DNA of 12,318 nt from Jimgerdemannia flammicorona. Its lineage: Eukaryota; Mucoromycota; Endogonomycetes; Endogonales; Endogonaceae. Below, in pieces: positions 1-7,608 of this stretch. Under the pieces are notes generated by a model. The model saw only the letters and a list, made by a program, of their open reading frames with translations, was not told the DNA's origin and did no database searches. The stretch is from positions 1 through 12,318 of the forward strand of contig RBNI01005633.1 in assembly GCA_003990745.1 (NCBI GenBank), read 5' to 3'. Each line of letters opens with the position of its first letter. Position 1 is the first letter of the stretch. A program made the translations under genes and the position numbers.

Positions 1-130
1 GGGGGGGAGAGGGGATTCTATGTGAGATTGGATGAAGGATATATTCATATCTTTATATTAATATAATATAGATTAGATGATAGTAAAGTGGAAGTCTAAG
101 TAACTATAAAAAATATAAAAAAAAAAGAGG
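1..130. other. AT-rich flank without recognisable gene
   Basis: The window opens with a run of seven G followed by A/T-rich low-complexity sequence and an A-rich tract near 110-127. No open frame of useful length, no CpG and no match to the two retroelement copies can be seen. It merges into the 14-bp minisatellite at 131. Confidence 0.6.
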
Positions 131-319
131 ATTCAGATTAGATAATTCAAATTAGATGATTTAGATTGAATGATTTAGATTGAGTGATTTAGATTGAGTA
201 TTAAGTAATTCAGAGTGAGTGGTTCAGATTAAGTAGTTTGGATTAAGTGATTCAGATTGAGTGGTTTGAATTGAGTAGTTCAGATAGAGTGATTTGGATG
301 AAGTAATTTAGATTAATTC
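131..319. repeat. 14-bp minisatellite, about 13 units
   Basis: The stretch divides into consecutive 14-base units close to ATTCAGATTGAGTG. Five units cover 131-200, a 7-base half unit (TTAAGTA) covers 201-207, and eight units cover 208-319. Units differ mainly at transition positions (C/T in ATTCAG versus ATTTAG, G/A in GAGTG versus AAGTA). The array lies outside the 5' edge of element B. The 10-base core CAGATTGAGT reappears in the different array at the other edge of B (9963-10120). Confidence 0.85.
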
Positions 320-371
320 AAGTTAATTTGAATTGTTTTGGATTTGAGATTCAGGTCAAACTGTCATGTGA

Positions 372-395
372 TGAATCAAATCTAGATTTGATTCA
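372..395. repeat. Perfect 24-bp palindrome
   Basis: The half-site TGAATCAAATCT (372-383) is followed directly by its exact reverse complement (384-395), with no spacer. The symmetry does not extend outward (A at 371 and A at 396). It lies between the minisatellite and the first clear gag homology of element B. It could be a replication or recombination relic or chance in AT-rich DNA; no protein-binding role can be assigned. Confidence 0.8.
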
Positions 396-417
396 AATCA
401 ACTTATTTAAAATACTA

Positions 418-903
418 ACCAGTATTCTATAGATATATTTCAGATGAATCAATCATTATTTTCATTGATAATTTTAAATAATATATTACTATAAGAATTC
501 TGACAGTAAGACAGCAAGTAGCCCTCATGCTTTTCAGACTCTAAGGTCTAGCAAGAGTAGTATTTATAGCTATAATCTATATAGAAAATGATAATAATAC
601 TGTCCTAACAGTATAAAAAGTCTGGCTTCAAACCACCTACTATATAGATGAGATCAAGCAAGCTCTGAAGAATTAGCTCAATATAATATACTAAGGAATG
701 AGTGAAGATCTAAATATATTCTATACTAGAATCTGATATTAAATGATTCTCATTGATTATACTGATACTATTTGAGACTAAATAGCTAAAGTAACCTTTA
801 TAAAAGGAATCTACTCAGAGATAGCTATGGCCATCTGCTCATCACTAGTAGTCTTAGATTTATCACAAAAGATTATCTATATCCAGCAATACTAGATAGC
901 CAG
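418..903 (+). pseudogene. gag: Element B, 5' half: degraded Ty3/gypsy gag
   Basis: This plus-strand stretch aligns almost base for base with the reverse complement of element A gag (about 7015 down to 6533). The alignment starts near AGTATTC at 421 and ends at ATAGCCAG (896-903). The encoded region corresponds to the capsid-like retrotransposon Gag protein, which packages element RNA. Differences from A are mostly C-to-T and G-to-A, so the frame is full of TAG, TAA and TGA. The upstream leader and 5' LTR are not recognisable; a faint match to the A leader may extend back to about 358. The copy is interrupted at 903/904 by element A and resumes at 7609. Confidence 0.88.
900..903. repeat. Left target-site duplication of element A (CCAG)
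   Basis: CCAG immediately precedes the left LTR. The counterpart after the right LTR is TCAG (7609-7612), one C-to-T change away. The gag of element A itself reads ATAGCCAGACAC at this place, so joining the two B flanks with one CCAG restores colinearity. The short length and single mismatch are the reasons for caution. Confidence 0.65.
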
Positions 904-1366
904 TATAATGTAGCAGATGCTTAATCTTGGAAGTATGTCAGATTTCTGTATCTTGAAAACTTGATCTTCTTTGACTCTGCAGAGTTCTCAGATGTAGGGG
1001 GGTGAGTTTGAAGTATATCTGCCTCCAGGCTTACTAGTTCCTTTGCTTTCTCTTTGCTTTAAACTATTTCAATCTGAGGTTTATTCACTCTAAGATACTG
1101 GATTATTTATACAAGTTTGCTAGCTATAAGGTGGCTAAGTAATGAGTTATTTTCTGCAAGTATTAGATCTTTTAACATCTGCTAGGATTTTGCTGATTGC
1201 TAATTTTCTAACATCTCCTGAATCTTTGCAAATATTAAAGTTTCTGTACTTTGCAGAATATGACTGCTATTTGTGTGGCTATACTATATCGGGAATTGGG
1301 TTCAGGTACCATGATCAAATATCTAATTTCCCTAATTCATATTACTAATTCAGATCAACTATCACA
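904..1366 (-). repeat. 3' LTR of element A
   Basis: This is a direct repeat of 7147-7608 (463 versus 462 bp). By hand alignment I count 33 substitutions and one single-base indel (an extra A in the run at 955-958), about 93 percent identity. Thirty of the 33 are transitions. On the minus strand it begins TGTGATAGTTG; the far end has drifted to TACATTATA where the other LTR has TATGTTACA. TATAAATA (1111-1104) and AATAAA (1085-1080) are kept on the minus strand. The 68-codon plus-strand frame at 1142-1348 lies wholly inside the LTR and is not considered a gene. Confidence 0.93.
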
Positions 1367-1376
1367 ACTTTCTCCT
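1367..1376 (-). other. Polypurine tract of element A
   Basis: The minus strand reads AGGAGAAAGT directly before the 3' LTR start (TGTGATAG). A purine-only run abutting the 3' LTR is the expected primer site for plus-strand DNA synthesis in LTR retroelements. Confidence 0.7.
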
Positions 1377-1905
1377 GAATAGGTGATTCATCCCTAAAAT
1401 ATCCTATTCACTCAAACTCCCAGGCTTCTACAATTTATATCTCCTTATACTGTGCAATTTCTGCTGTTACATTCTTCCAGTATTGTCTCTTGACATATCT
1501 AAATTCTCCTGGAGTTATCTCTCAGAAATGAGCTAGAGCTGGCTCATCATTCTTAAATAACTTGTACCTCTTTTGGCAATTGTGATCTGAGTATAGGAGA
1601 GCTAACATTCTCTGATCCAGTCTTCTTTTTCCATTTTTGACTTTAAATTCAGTAGTTGTCCTAGCCTGAAGTACTCCTGAAACTCAGTTCAGTTCTGGTA
1701 GGCCTTAAAGTGTGAAATTTATGACAAGTGGGTCTGGACTATGCTCTGAATGCTATTATTGTGGGTGGCTTGGCAGAACACCACTGTCTTTCTATGGCTC
1801 ATTGGGTGGCACTTGTGATCTTGAGGGCAGCTATATTACTTTGTTGACTGCTCATGATACTTCTTAAGTCAGTTTCAGTAAATAGTAGTAGGGATGATTG
1901 TGTCT
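1367..1905 (-). pseudogene. Unassigned C-terminal extension of element A pol
   Basis: After the integrase GPY/F motif, the same minus-strand frame can be followed for about 180 codons to the edge of the 3' LTR, interrupted by stops. The last third is strikingly protein-like: one stretch of about 60 codons without stop contains MLALLYSDHNCQKRYKLF and DEPALAHF, followed after a TGA by YVKRQYWKNVTAEIAQYKE. I do not recognise a domain, and chromodomain features are not apparent. It could be an integrase tail, or a separate small ORF fused by loss of a stop. Element B is truncated before this point, so no second copy is present for comparison. Confidence 0.6.
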
Positions 1906-2990
1906 GAGAGTTTTCATAGCCAAAAGGTGGTTCCTTTTATATGTATCTTATACAAGATAAGGTCCTTCTCACTTAGGCTCCAGTTTTCATGACCATGAAG
2001 CTTCTACCATATTCCAATATATTAGGACTTTATCTCCTATCTTGATAATCTCCAGGGGCTTGTGAATTTTTTCTGCATTATTCTATTATAGTATCTGTGC
2101 CTTATTTATGTAATCTTCAGCCTTCTTCCTGATTTGGTGTAGTTTCCATCTTTATATCCATGTGTTTCCATATAGCATCTCTATTGGATGATAGGGTTCC
2201 TTGAGAACTTTCTTCTCTAAATAGCATTTCTCAAGGGATAAAGTGGGTGCTTTGTGATTAGATATCTCAGAGAGCAGATAATGCTATTGGCAGATAGTAA
2301 TCTCAGTTTTCATAGTTATCACAGATCTTGGTAATAACATTCTTGAGAGTCTTGTTGGTCCTTTTCACCTGTTCATTTCCTTGAGGGTGATAGACTGTGG
2401 TCTGAATATACTGAATCTTGTACTTCTTGTAGAGAACCTCAAAGAACTGATTCATGAATTCTGTCCCTCTGTCTGTGGCTACTTGTGTTGGGGTCTTGAA
2501 TCAGCAGATGATTTCTTTGTAGAAGAAATTAGCAATTGACTATACATTGGCTTCTTTGAGGAGTCCTGTCTCTATCTATTTTGTGAACAGGTCTACAATG
2601 ATGATGATGTATTGGTTGCCAGTCAGGGTCAAGGGTAGAGGGCCAATTATATCCATTGTGATGTGGACAAATAGTGCTGGTTCTATATGTGATGATCCTG
2701 GGGCTTGATTTTGTTAATCTTATTTCTGCTTCTGGCATTTATCACATGTCTTGACAAATTATCTAATATCTTCCTCCATTCCTGGTCACCACATTGTTCT
2801 TCTTGCTTTATCATATATATTGGTTCCTCCTAGATGGCCAAGTTCATGTACTGATTTCATTACTTACTCCTTCTTGTGTTCTGATATAACTAGTAGTTTT
2901 TCTTTCTTCAGTATTTCTCCATCAGTCTCAAATTGTTTCCATGTTCTATTGATAATCATTTGTGTCCATTCTTCTAGATATTGGGTCATC
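1906..2990 (-). pseudogene. int: Integrase region of element A, catalytic Glu mutated
   Basis: Integrase joins element cDNA to the host genome. The N-terminal zinc-binding HHCC domain is visible as VHELGHLG (about 2830-2857) and CDKC (2746-2735), followed by the core. The first Asp is in MDIIGPLP (codon 2653-2651) and the second in TDRGTEF (codon 2473-2471). The third acidic position falls exactly 35 residues later in HPQGNEQVKRTN, but its codon is AAA (2365-2363), so the expected Glu is Lys by a G-to-A change. A GPY/F motif (EGPYLV, about 1968-1951) follows a TGA that should be Trp. The core (frame of 2653) and GPY/F (frame of 1965) are in different frames, so at least one indel separates them. 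Confidence 0.9.
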
Positions 2991-3059
2991 TTTTGCTGTC
3001 CCAGATATGTGATGATTCTATAGTAGAGTTTCTTATTCATGATTGATTTGCTGGTTGGG

Positions 3060-3450
3060 GGTCCTTCAGAGTGTCTGTGAGAGGGCATCTGCATTGGTAT
3101 TGGTTCTTCCTGAGTGGTACATGATGGTTATATCATATGCTTGTAACTTCATAATCTATCTGGCATAGATTCCTTTGGGTTGCCCAGTGGTCAGTAGCCA
3201 AGTGAGGGCTGAGTAGTTTGTCTGGATGGTGAAGTGTCTTCTGGCAAGATAGTAGTGAAATCTTTCTACCACTCAGATGATGGCAAGGCACTCCAACTTG
3301 TATGATTCATATTCCTTTTTAGCTCCTCAGGTTCCATGACTGAGGTATACAATGACATACTCTACTTTATCTTTTTTTTGAGCTAGGACTGCTCCTAGTC
3401 CTTGTGCACTTACATCTGTCTGAAGGATGAATTCTTGGGTCCAGTCTGGT
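3060..3450 (-). pseudogene. RNase H domain of element A
   Basis: RNase H removes the RNA strand of the RNA:DNA hybrid during reverse transcription. Ty3-type motifs appear in order: LQTDVSAQGLGAVLAQKK with the first catalytic Asp (3419-3408), YESYKLECLAII with the catalytic Glu, VERFHYYLARRHFTIQTNYS where the usual TDH/TDY Asp is Asn, and ADALS near the end. TGA after LAII and TAG after IYAR sit where Trp is usual, and another TGA interrupts the early part. The domain follows RT directly, and integrase lies downstream. Confidence 0.88.
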
Positions 3451-3519
3451 CTTCTAAGGATGGGTACTTGGGTTAGTCTGACATTGAGCTCATCAAATGC
3501 TTGTTGCTGCCTGCCTGTC

Positions 3520-4530
3520 TATTAGAATTTGATGTCCTTTTTATTCAGTTCATAGATTGGGCTTGCAATGTTGGAAAATCCCCTAATAAATCTATGATAG
3601 TAGGAGGCGAGTCCCATGAAGACTTGGGCTTCAGTAACAGTAGTGGGTCTTGGGTATGCTGCTACTGCTTGTACCTTGAGGGGGTCCATATGTTCTATCT
3701 CAGTTGATGATATGACCAAGATAGGAGATCTCAATTTCTACAAACTTGTATTTCTTGGGCTTGATGTAAAGATCATATTCTCTCAGCTTCTCCATTATCT
3801 GCTGGATGTACTGCAGATATTCTTTGGCTGTCTTGCTGTAGATGATTACATCATCTATATAAACCATCATTCATATTCCCATATCATAGCAGAAGATTTT
3901 GTTCATCATTCGCTGGAAGCTTGCTGGTGTATTGCACATTCCAAATGGCATTTGCAGGTAGACATAGGTTCCATCTGGAGTTATGAAGGCTGACCTTTCA
4001 CTTGCTGCTTCAGTGAGACTGATTTGATAGAATTCTGAGTATAAGTCCAAGGTGCTATAATACTGTACTTCATCTCCTAGGGTTACAAGGATGTTACTGA
4101 TAAGGGGCAGTGGTTGGCAATCTTTTTTAGTAACCAGGTTGAGTTTTCTGTAATTGGTGCAGAGTCTTGGGGCAAATTCTCCTAGCTTGCTTCCTTTCTT
4201 TGAGGCTAGTACAACTAGTGAAGCCCAAGGGCTGCTAGCTTCTTTGATAATACTGGCTTCTTCCATCTGCTTGATTTCTTCCCTAAGCCATTCATGGTAG
4301 GCTGGCAGGATAGGTCTTGCCTTCTGATAAATTGGTTCCATGTCTCCTGTATCTACATCATGGTAGTAGTGTGGGGTCTTTCCTTTGATGTTCCTGAAAT
4401 CTGTGGCAAGGATATCCTTGAATTCATAAAGTATCTTCTTGAGTTTCTTCTTGAGTGGAAACTCATTTCTGATGGTATAACTATGCTTGTTTGTAGTTTC
4501 CTCCTTCTTGTGGTCTAGTTTAGTGATCTT
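3520..4530 (-). pseudogene. pol: Reverse transcriptase region of element A
   Basis: RT copies element RNA into cDNA. The frame that includes the dUTPase end runs open from 4644 to 3871 and contains LREEIKQMEEASIIKEAS, then RLCTNYRKLN (usually D in VDYR, here Asn), STLDLYSEFYQISL with the first catalytic Asp near 4046 (Gly of the usual ASG replaced by Glu), and QMPFGMCNTPASFQRMMN. After a TGA the same frame gives VYIDDVIIYSK, the catalytic YIDD box, at 3861-3850. A frame change follows, and the thumb/connection part (VFMGLASYYHRFIRGFSNIA) is read in the frame ending at 3522. The order and motifs are typical of Ty3/gypsy; the catalytic Asp residues remain, but stop and frameshift preclude a product. 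Confidence 0.92.
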
Positions 4531-4539
4531 GATACTGGT

Positions 4540-4965
4540 GAATACTCCTCTTTCTGTAGATCCAAATTCTTTTCTTCCTCTTTCTGTTTCCTCCAACTTC
4601 TTGACTTCTATGATTCTTGGCTGAAAAACTGGGAGGATCAACATCTATACCAATCAGTTCTTCTTCTTGATTGGAAATGGAATTGTAGGATTGTGGTTTC
4701 TATCAATAAGTAGTATTTCTCTAATATAATCAGAATCAATGACTCCTTCTTCAATTGTGATTTTGCTCCTAGCCAGGCTACTTCTTGTCTTGAGGATTCT
4801 GACATGGTCTTTTGGATGGTCATTTCCAGACCAGTTGCTAGTAGGGTGGTTGTCTGGGGTTTTAGTACAGTTTCCTCCACTGTGGTGATATCTATTCCAG
4901 CTGCATTTTCTGACTTGTATTCTGATAAGACTGTATCAGAATGAATCTTTTGAATCTTGATCTTA
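4540..4965 (-). pseudogene. dut: dUTPase domain of element A (between protease and RT)
   Basis: Trimeric dUTPases hydrolyse dUTP to dUMP and pyrophosphate, keeping uracil out of DNA. All five family motifs are visible in order. Motif I: AAGIDIT (about 4904-4884). Motif II: TRSSLARS (4788-4765). Motif III: GVIDSDYI (about 4746-4723). Motif IV: an N-TGA-L-V-TAG-M-L-I-L-P series (4659-4630) that matches D-R-x-A-Q-x-I-x-P if TGA was CGA and TAG was CAG. Motif V: RGRKEFGSTERG (from 4581), matching RGxGGFGSTG with Gly codons changed by G-to-A. A one-base deletion between motifs I and II splits the frame: the upstream part is read from 5027, the downstream part reaches RT without another frame change. 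Element B carries the same domain. Confidence 0.9.
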
Positions 4966-5180
4966 ATTTCCCCTTCTTCATCACTATCTTCAAGGAGGGC
5001 TGGTGGTTCATCATTTTCTTCCTCCATTCTCTTCTCTTCTCTTGCTTGTTTCCTGAGGACATTCTCTCTTCTTTAGTAGTAGATTTCCTTGATTTTACTG
5101 GTACACTGATAACACACTCGTTGATATGCTCCATACAGTACATTCAGATCCCATGGGGACAGACTCCTTGTGGTGTATAT
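4966..5180 (-). pseudogene. Cys/His-rich segment and acidic linker between protease and dUTPase
   Basis: Downstream of the protease, the frame gives SKEEWCKKITEGYTP, then a Cys/His cluster (CPHG, YCMEHINEC, and after a one-base shift CYQCTSK) at about 5160-5100. A basic then acidic linker follows (MEEENDEPPALLEDSDEEGE, from 5027). Spacing of the cluster is roughly C-x-H-x5-C-x2-H-x3-C-x2-C, which could bind zinc, but I do not recognise a family. Element B preserves the surrounding residues (EEWYKKI, CIEHVND, RIKKIYY) in a single frame, showing that the frame change in A at about 5115 is an inserted base. Confidence 0.6.
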
Positions 5181-5389
5181 CCTTCTGTGATCTTCTTGCA
5201 CCATTCTTCCTTACTTATCCATCCAACTTTCTTCTTCTTTTTCTGAGTAGTTACCATGTAGGCTTCCTCTTGTTCACTCTCTTGTTTCTTTATGTCAGGC
5301 AGGACTCCTTTGTTGACATTGATGGGAATTCATATCTTTTGTCCTCTATAGATGATCTGCATCTTCTGTGCATTGAGGTCGATTATTGC

Positions 5390-5700
5390 TCTGACTTTGT
5401 GAAGCCATTGATTGCTGATGAGAATGTCATAGTTGGTTGCATTGGTTACAATTACATCCACTGGGATGGTTGCTCCTCCAAACTTGATGGGAATATCTCA
5501 AATCTTTCCCAAAGGTGTGGCTCTTGTACTATCTACTGTGATAAATACCAATTTGATTACTTCTTCAACCTCTCAACCTAGGCAGTCTGCTGCCTTTTTG
5601 CTGAGAAGGCATCCTCCTGCCCCAGTATCAATGATGGCCTCAAAGATTCTGTCTTTGATTTAGCAGATTGCATAGGCAGAAGTCTTGCAGTTGTCTTCAC
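5390..5700 (-). pseudogene. Aspartic protease region of element A
   Basis: Retroviral-type aspartic protease cleaves the Gag-Pol polyprotein. The catalytic triad region reads FEAIIDTGAGGCLLSKKAAD, with Asp at codon 5629-5627 and DTG intact. The next residues, DCLG followed by TGA, show a Trp codon lost (element B has TGG at this place). A TAA precedes the domain by about 12 codons. This frame is the same as that of the CCHC region upstream. The downstream beta-strand part (IPVDVIVTNATNYDILISNQWL) fits the fold of retropepsins. Confidence 0.87.
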
Positions 5701-6190
5701 TTTCTTTTCCTGAGTCCTCTTGAATATTGTTGGTCTCAGTTATCTTCCATCCTTGTTTCTTGGTTGTTTCGGCAAGTCCAAACCTCATTTGCTGTCTGAA
5801 TGTTGGGATTTCTGCTAGCTGGCCAAAGGTTGTATTGACCTTTTGTTGACTGAGGTCCTTGAAGATATCATACTTGAAGATCTTGATTTTGTGAAGTTTC
5901 TTTTCCTTTTCTCCTTTGCTGGCTAGAGTGGTTTCTCAGATAATATCTTGAACTGCTTGTTCCAGCTCTATATCTTGATCTATTTCTTCGGCTTGACTTT
6001 CTGTAGTGGTTTCCATCTATTTTTCCACCAGGTTCTTCTTAGATCTTCCTGATGGTCTCTTGTAGGGTTCTTTGCAGACATCTTTCTTGATAGTCTGGGC
6101 AGGATATGTCTCCCATTCCTCTTCATCAGAGTCTCTAATTTCCTTGAATATGATGATATTGTCCTGTTCCTTGTTTCTAGTAGCATTGCT
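5701..6190 (-). pseudogene. Linker between nucleocapsid and protease of element A
   Basis: This part of the polyprotein is read in the same minus-strand frame as the knuckle and protease. It is charged and of low complexity: DSDEEEWETYPAQTIKKD near 6130, a Lys/Arg-rich part near 6060, TTTESQAEEIDQDIELEQAV near 5970, and FGQLAEIPTFRQQMRFGLAE near 5790. Scattered stops interrupt it. Element B has the same linker with many substitutions (8000-8450). No enzyme motif is visible; it resembles the variable spacer that separates NC from protease in Ty3/gypsy elements. Confidence 0.65.
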
Positions 6191-6440
6191 TAGCTAGGCC
6201 TTGTGCTTGGTTTTGCTCATGTATTCATATGAGTAGTGGTCTTCCTCTCTATAGCTGTAGCAGGTACCTTTCTTCTTATCTGTGGTGGCAGCAAACTTCT
6301 GAATTGGGCAGCAATCTCTTCCTCTGATTTCTTTTACTATATCTCCTAGGTGGGCAGTCATTTCAGAAAACTGCTTGGTGAGCTCCTCCATAGGGTCACT
6401 ATTTCTCTGCTACTCTATAGCTCTTGGCTGTAGTGTGTTT
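6191..6440 (-). pseudogene. gag: Nucleocapsid end of element A gag with damaged CCHC knuckle
   Basis: The open stretch starting at 6391 (MEELTKQFSEMTAHLGDIVK) ends with CYSYREEDHYSYEYMSK (6262-6212). The spacing is that of a retroviral zinc knuckle C-x2-C-x4-H-x4-C, which binds element RNA. The second and fourth Cys are Tyr, and the expected Gly positions are Arg and Asp. Each is a one-step G-to-A change on the coding strand (TGC to TAC, GGA to AGA). Element B shows the same replacements plus His to Tyr. Confidence 0.85.
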
Positions 6441-7032
6441 TGATTGATTATTGTGATAGGGATCATACAGTTGCCTTAGGTGCTTCAATTCAAACTCCAC
6501 TGACTCTTTCTATTATATGGTCTTGTGGGTGTCTGGCTATTCAATATCGCTGAGCATAGGTGACCTTTTGTGGCAGATCCAAGACTACTGGTGATGAGCG
6601 GATAGCCATAGCTATCTCTGAGTGGACTCCTTTCAAGAAGGTTACTTCAGCTACTTAATCTCAGATAGCATCAGCATAATCTGTAAGAATTATCTGATAT
6701 CGGATTCTGGTATAGAATATGTTTGGATCCTCACTCATTCCTTGGTATATTGTGTTGAGCTGATTCTTCAGGGCTTACTTGATCTTATCTGTGTAATAGG
6801 TGTTTTGGAGCCAGGTCTTCTGTGCTATCAGTATAGCATCAGCATCATTTCCTGCATAGGTTGTAGCTATGAATACTGCTCTGGCAGGACCTCATAGGCT
6901 AAAGAGCATGAGAGCTACTTGCTGTACTGCTGTCAGGGTCCTTATGGTGGCATACTGCTCAAAGTCATCAATGAAAGTGATGATTGATTTGTCTTAGGTA
7001 TATCTGTGGAATACTAGTGGTCTCATATCCAT
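6441..7032 (-). pseudogene. gag: Gag (capsid-like) of element A
   Basis: An ATG at 7032-7030 starts a frame about 115 bases inside the 5' LTR. It reads through capsid-type sequence with several in-frame stops: FIDDFEQYATIRTLTAVQQV, AQKTWLQNTYYTDKIK, GMSEDPNIFYTRIRYQIIL and VTFLKGVHSEIAMAIRSSPV. These resemble the retrotransposon gag family, including its GPARAxF-like segment. Near 6520 the readable frame changes (ESVEFELKHLRQLYDPYHNN), and it changes again before the nucleocapsid part, so small indels are present. This region is the homologue of the B sequence split at 903/7609 and provides the uninterrupted reference for the insertion site. Confidence 0.85.
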
Positions 7033-7125
7033 CTTATCTAGGTATCTTGACTTAGTTTGTATAGTTATTCAAGTCATGGCAGTTGTTTATTGTTCAGCTT
7101 AAAAGTGAGAGATTTATCTTGAATC

Positions 7126-7146
7126 ACCAGTTAATGGACACCAAGT
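7126..7146 (-). other. Possible primer-binding site of element A
   Basis: Directly inside the 5' LTR end (TGTTACA) the minus strand reads ACTTGGTGTCCATTAAC. A TGG three bases from the LTR could pair with the CCA end of a tRNA primer, as in most Ty3/gypsy elements. The matching tRNA was not identified, so the exact extent is uncertain. Confidence 0.45.
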
Positions 7147-7608
7147 TGTAACATAGTGGATGCTTAACCTTGGAAGTATGTCAGATTTCTGTATCTTGAA
7201 ACTTGATCTTCTTTGACTCTGCAGAGTCCTCGGATGCAGGGAGGTGAGTTCGAAGTATATCTGCCTGCAGGCTTACTAGTTCCTTTGCTTTCTCTTTACT
7301 TTGAACTATTTCAATCTGAGGTTTATTCACTCTAAGATACAGGGTTATTTATACAAGTTTGCTAGCTATAAGGTGGCTAAGTAATGAGTTATTTTTTACA
7401 AGTATTAGATCTTTTAACATCTGCTAGGATTTCGCTAATTACTAATTTTCTAACATCTCCTGAATCTTTATAAATGTTAAAGTTTCTGCACTTTGCAGAA
7501 TATGACTGCTATTTGTGTGGCTATACTATATTGGGAATTGGGTTCAGGTACCATAATCAAATGTCTAATTCTCCTGATTCATTTTACTAATTCAGATCAA
7601 CTGTCACA
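7147..7608 (-). repeat. 5' LTR of element A
   Basis: On the minus strand the LTR begins TGTGACAGTTGATC and ends CTATGTTACA, the usual TG...CA boundaries with short inverted ends (TGTGACA/TGTTACA). It is 462 bp and pairs with 904-1366. It is the better preserved copy: it keeps CpG at about 7212, 7231 and 7432 where the 3' LTR has CpA or TpG. Confidence 0.93.
7322..7353 (-). promoter_or_regulatory. Candidate LTR TATA box and poly(A) signal
   Basis: On the minus strand TATAAATA lies at 7353-7346 and AATAAA at 7327-7322, about 255 bases into the LTR. Both are conserved in the other LTR (1111-1104 and 1085-1080). This spacing would place transcription start just past the AATAAA, leaving roughly 200 bases of R-U5. 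The assignment rests on motif and conservation only. Confidence 0.45.

Larger units (their letters stand above)
904..7608 (-). mobile_element. Element A: Ty3/gypsy LTR retrotransposon with dUTPase domain, inactivated
   Basis: This is a full-length 6.7-kb element on the minus strand, bounded by LTRs at 7147-7608 (5') and 904-1366 (3'). Domain order is gag, CCHC knuckle, protease, Cys/His-rich segment, dUTPase, RT, RNase H, integrase with GPY/F, and a C-terminal extension. RT and RNase H lying before integrase is the Ty3/gypsy (Metaviridae) order. Stops and frame changes occur throughout; TGA and TAG often sit where Trp, Gln or Arg is expected, as C-to-T or G-to-A mutation would produce. It is inserted into gag of the related copy B. 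No chromodomain was recognised after integrase. Confidence 0.93.

Noticed and set aside
131..319. CRISPR-like array
   Set aside because: Units are 14 bp, directly adjacent and without unique spacers, which is a minisatellite.
904..908. LTR start placed at TGTAG (909) with a 5-bp duplication TATAA
   Set aside because: The sequence after the right LTR is TCAGA, not TATAA. Aligning the two LTR ends base for base shows that TATAATG at 904 corresponds to TGTAACA at 7147, and then CCAG/TCAG fits the uninterrupted gag.
1142..1348. 68-codon plus-strand open frame
   Set aside because: It lies entirely inside the 3' LTR and antisense to the element; the other LTR lacks a comparable conserved protein.
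1906..1970. Chromodomain after integrase (chromovirus)
   Set aside because: After the GPY/F motif I see no aromatic-cage pattern or YLVKWKGY-like sequence; the extension is unassigned.
5028..5143. Possible programmed -1 frameshift between protease and dUTPase, since both upstream and downstream frames overlap and are open
   Set aside because: Element B reads from CIEHVN through to PPALL in one frame, and A has one extra base near 5115 relative to B, so an ordinary indel explains the frame change.
2751..5663. Several plus-strand frames of 68 to 151 codons
   Set aside because: They are antisense to the pol domains of element A and show no conserved motifs of their own.
1367..7032. Stop-codon reassignment, because many stops are TAG or TGA at conserved residues
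   Set aside because: Stops replace Trp, Gln and Arg alike, TAA also occurs, missense C-to-T and G-to-A changes are just as common, and true indels are present. RIP-type decay explains all of it.
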